Source: Gammaproteobacteria bacterium
GTDB taxonomy: Bacteria > Pseudomonadota > Gammaproteobacteria > Poriferisulfidales > Poriferisulfidaceae
NCBI GenBank assembly: GCA_007571105.1
Contig: RKRZ01000193.1
Location: 1-5,922 of the forward strand
Length of the DNA: 5,922 nt
Reading direction: 5' to 3'
Part shown: piece after piece, positions 5,323 to 5,922 of the stretch
Layout of the letters: every line of letters starts with the position of its first letter
Numbering within the stretch: the first letter of the stretch is position 1
Position numbers and translations under genes: made by a program
Notes under the pieces: generated by a model
The model's database searches: none
What the model was told of the DNA's origin: nothing
What the model saw: only the letters and a program-made list of their open reading frames with translations

Positions 5323-5922
5323 GCCGACACCTCCGCGCACGAGCCCAAATACTCCGATAACCCCGCAGCCCAACGCCCAATGCTGCCGGCGCCCATGGTC
5401 AAAAGAACATCATTCGGCTGCAGGCGCTCATTCAAAGCCTCGTGCATTTGTTCCTCGCTATGGACCGACACCGGTGCCGCTCCAGCCTTGTGCAAAGCCT
5501 GCGCCAGCGCCACGCTGTCCGCCCCCGGCAATGCCGCCTCGCCCGCCGGATAAACATCCAGCAAAACCAACTCATCCGCCGCCTGCCAGGTGCGCACGAC
5601 GTCTTCAAACAAGTCCCGTGTGCGGGTGCAGCGATGCGGCTGAAAACTCAGCACCAGGCGCCGATCGTGGTAAGTCTTTCGCCGGGCCTCCAGGGTTACT
5701 TCGATTTCGCTCGGGTGGTGGCCGTAATCGTCCACCCACAACACGTCTTCCAGGCCCGGCAGGGCACCATGCATCTCCACGCGTCGGGCGATGCCGCCAA
5801 AACTGCTCAAGGCCGCAACGATGGCCTCCGTCTCCATGTCCCGATCGCGCGCCACCGCCACCGCCGCCAGCACGTTGAGGACGTTGTGCGCCCCGTGCAG
5901 ACTCATTTGCACGGTGTGCGCG
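5319..5922 (-). CDS. murC: UDP-N-acetylmuramate--L-alanine ligase MurC, C-terminal part
   Basis: MurC adds L-alanine to UDP-MurNAc with ATP, the first step of stem-peptide assembly. Only the last 200 residues are in the window (MurC is usually 450-490), covering the end of the central ATPase domain and all of the C-terminal domain. Visible motifs, numbered within the fragment, are HNVLNVLAAVAVA (12-24), VDDYGHHPSE (63-72), LSFQPHRCTRTRDLF (91-105), YPAGEAALPGADS (124-136) and, near the end, LTMGAGSIG. These are specific to MurC rather than MurD, E or F. The reading frame continues through the window edge, so this is truncation by the window. The usual Tyr of QPHRYTRT is Cys. It ends in a 4-nt overlap with murB. 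Confidence 0.97.
   Translation of the reverse strand, partial: AHTVQMSLHGAHNVLNVLAAVAVARDRDMETEAIVAALSSFGGIARRVEMHGALPGLEDVLWVDDYGHHPSEIEVTLEARRKTYHDRRLVLSFQPHRCTRTRDLFEDVVRTWQAADELVLLDVYPAGEAALPGADSVALAQALHKAGAAPVSVHSEEQMHEALNERLQPNDVLLTMGAGSIGRWAAGLSEYLGSCAEVSA
5330..5334 (-). promoter_or_regulatory. Shine-Dalgarno that sets the murB start
   Basis: GGAGG lies 7 bases before the ATG at 5322, inside the last codons of murC. It favours this ATG over the open frame reaching 5373, and places the start in an ATGA overlap with the murC stop, a common sign of translational coupling. Confidence 0.8.

Noticed and set aside
5323..5373. Longer MurB beginning at 5373
   Set aside because: The extra 17 residues overlap murC, and the ATG at 5322 has GGAGG at 7 bases and the ATGA overlap.
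4492..5553. 353-codon open frame on the plus strand
   Set aside because: It is antisense to murB and part of murC, both of which carry full family motifs; composition is biased and no domain is visible.
1..5922. A previously undescribed system
   Set aside because: Every base except about 110 after ftsZ and the short gaps is accounted for by conserved division and wall genes. No unexplained gene or repeat array is present.

Overview
The window is a stretch of the division and cell wall (dcw) cluster, read entirely on the minus strand. In transcription order (right to left) it holds the 3' part of murC, then murB, ddl, ftsQ, ftsA and ftsZ. The last 15 bases may be the first five codons of lpxC. 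All five complete genes carry their family motifs and look intact. I see no mobile element, CRISPR array, RNA gene or foreign gene. The only stretch outside clear genes is about 110 bases after ftsZ, and it contains two inverted repeats.

The organism is most likely a Gammaproteobacterium. FtsQ is close to the enterobacterial protein through its POTRA/beta region (WxxxxRVRRDWPNTLRV). FtsZ ends in the IPxxLRKQxD peptide, and FtsA matches the gammaproteobacterial pattern throughout. The gene order ends ftsQ-ftsA-ftsZ with a possible lpxC. The murB gene sits between murC and ddl, which is not the E. coli order but, from general knowledge, occurs in other proteobacterial lineages. I cannot name a genus.

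Layout: murC overlaps murB by 4 nt (ATGA), murB overlaps ddl by 4 nt (ATGA), and ddl overlaps ftsQ by 8 nt (GTGTCTGA). ftsQ and ftsA are separated by 9 nt, and ftsA and ftsZ by 36 nt. Every junction has a purine-rich ribosome binding site, strong at most and weak before ftsA. This is a tightly packed, probably translationally coupled operon. The gap before ftsZ is the only AT-rich interval, and the ribosome binding site there is strong, in keeping with the high FtsZ levels cells need.

Functionally, MurB and MurC make UDP-MurNAc and its L-alanine adduct, and Ddl makes the D-Ala-D-Ala dipeptide for the stem peptide. FtsZ forms the cytokinetic ring, FtsA tethers it to the membrane, and FtsQ links it to the periplasmic division complex. 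I found no new system. The most notable features are sequence departures within FtsZ: changed residues in the first glycine-rich loop, an N-terminal extension and a long acidic linker. The paired hairpins at the ftsZ 3' end also merit a look.
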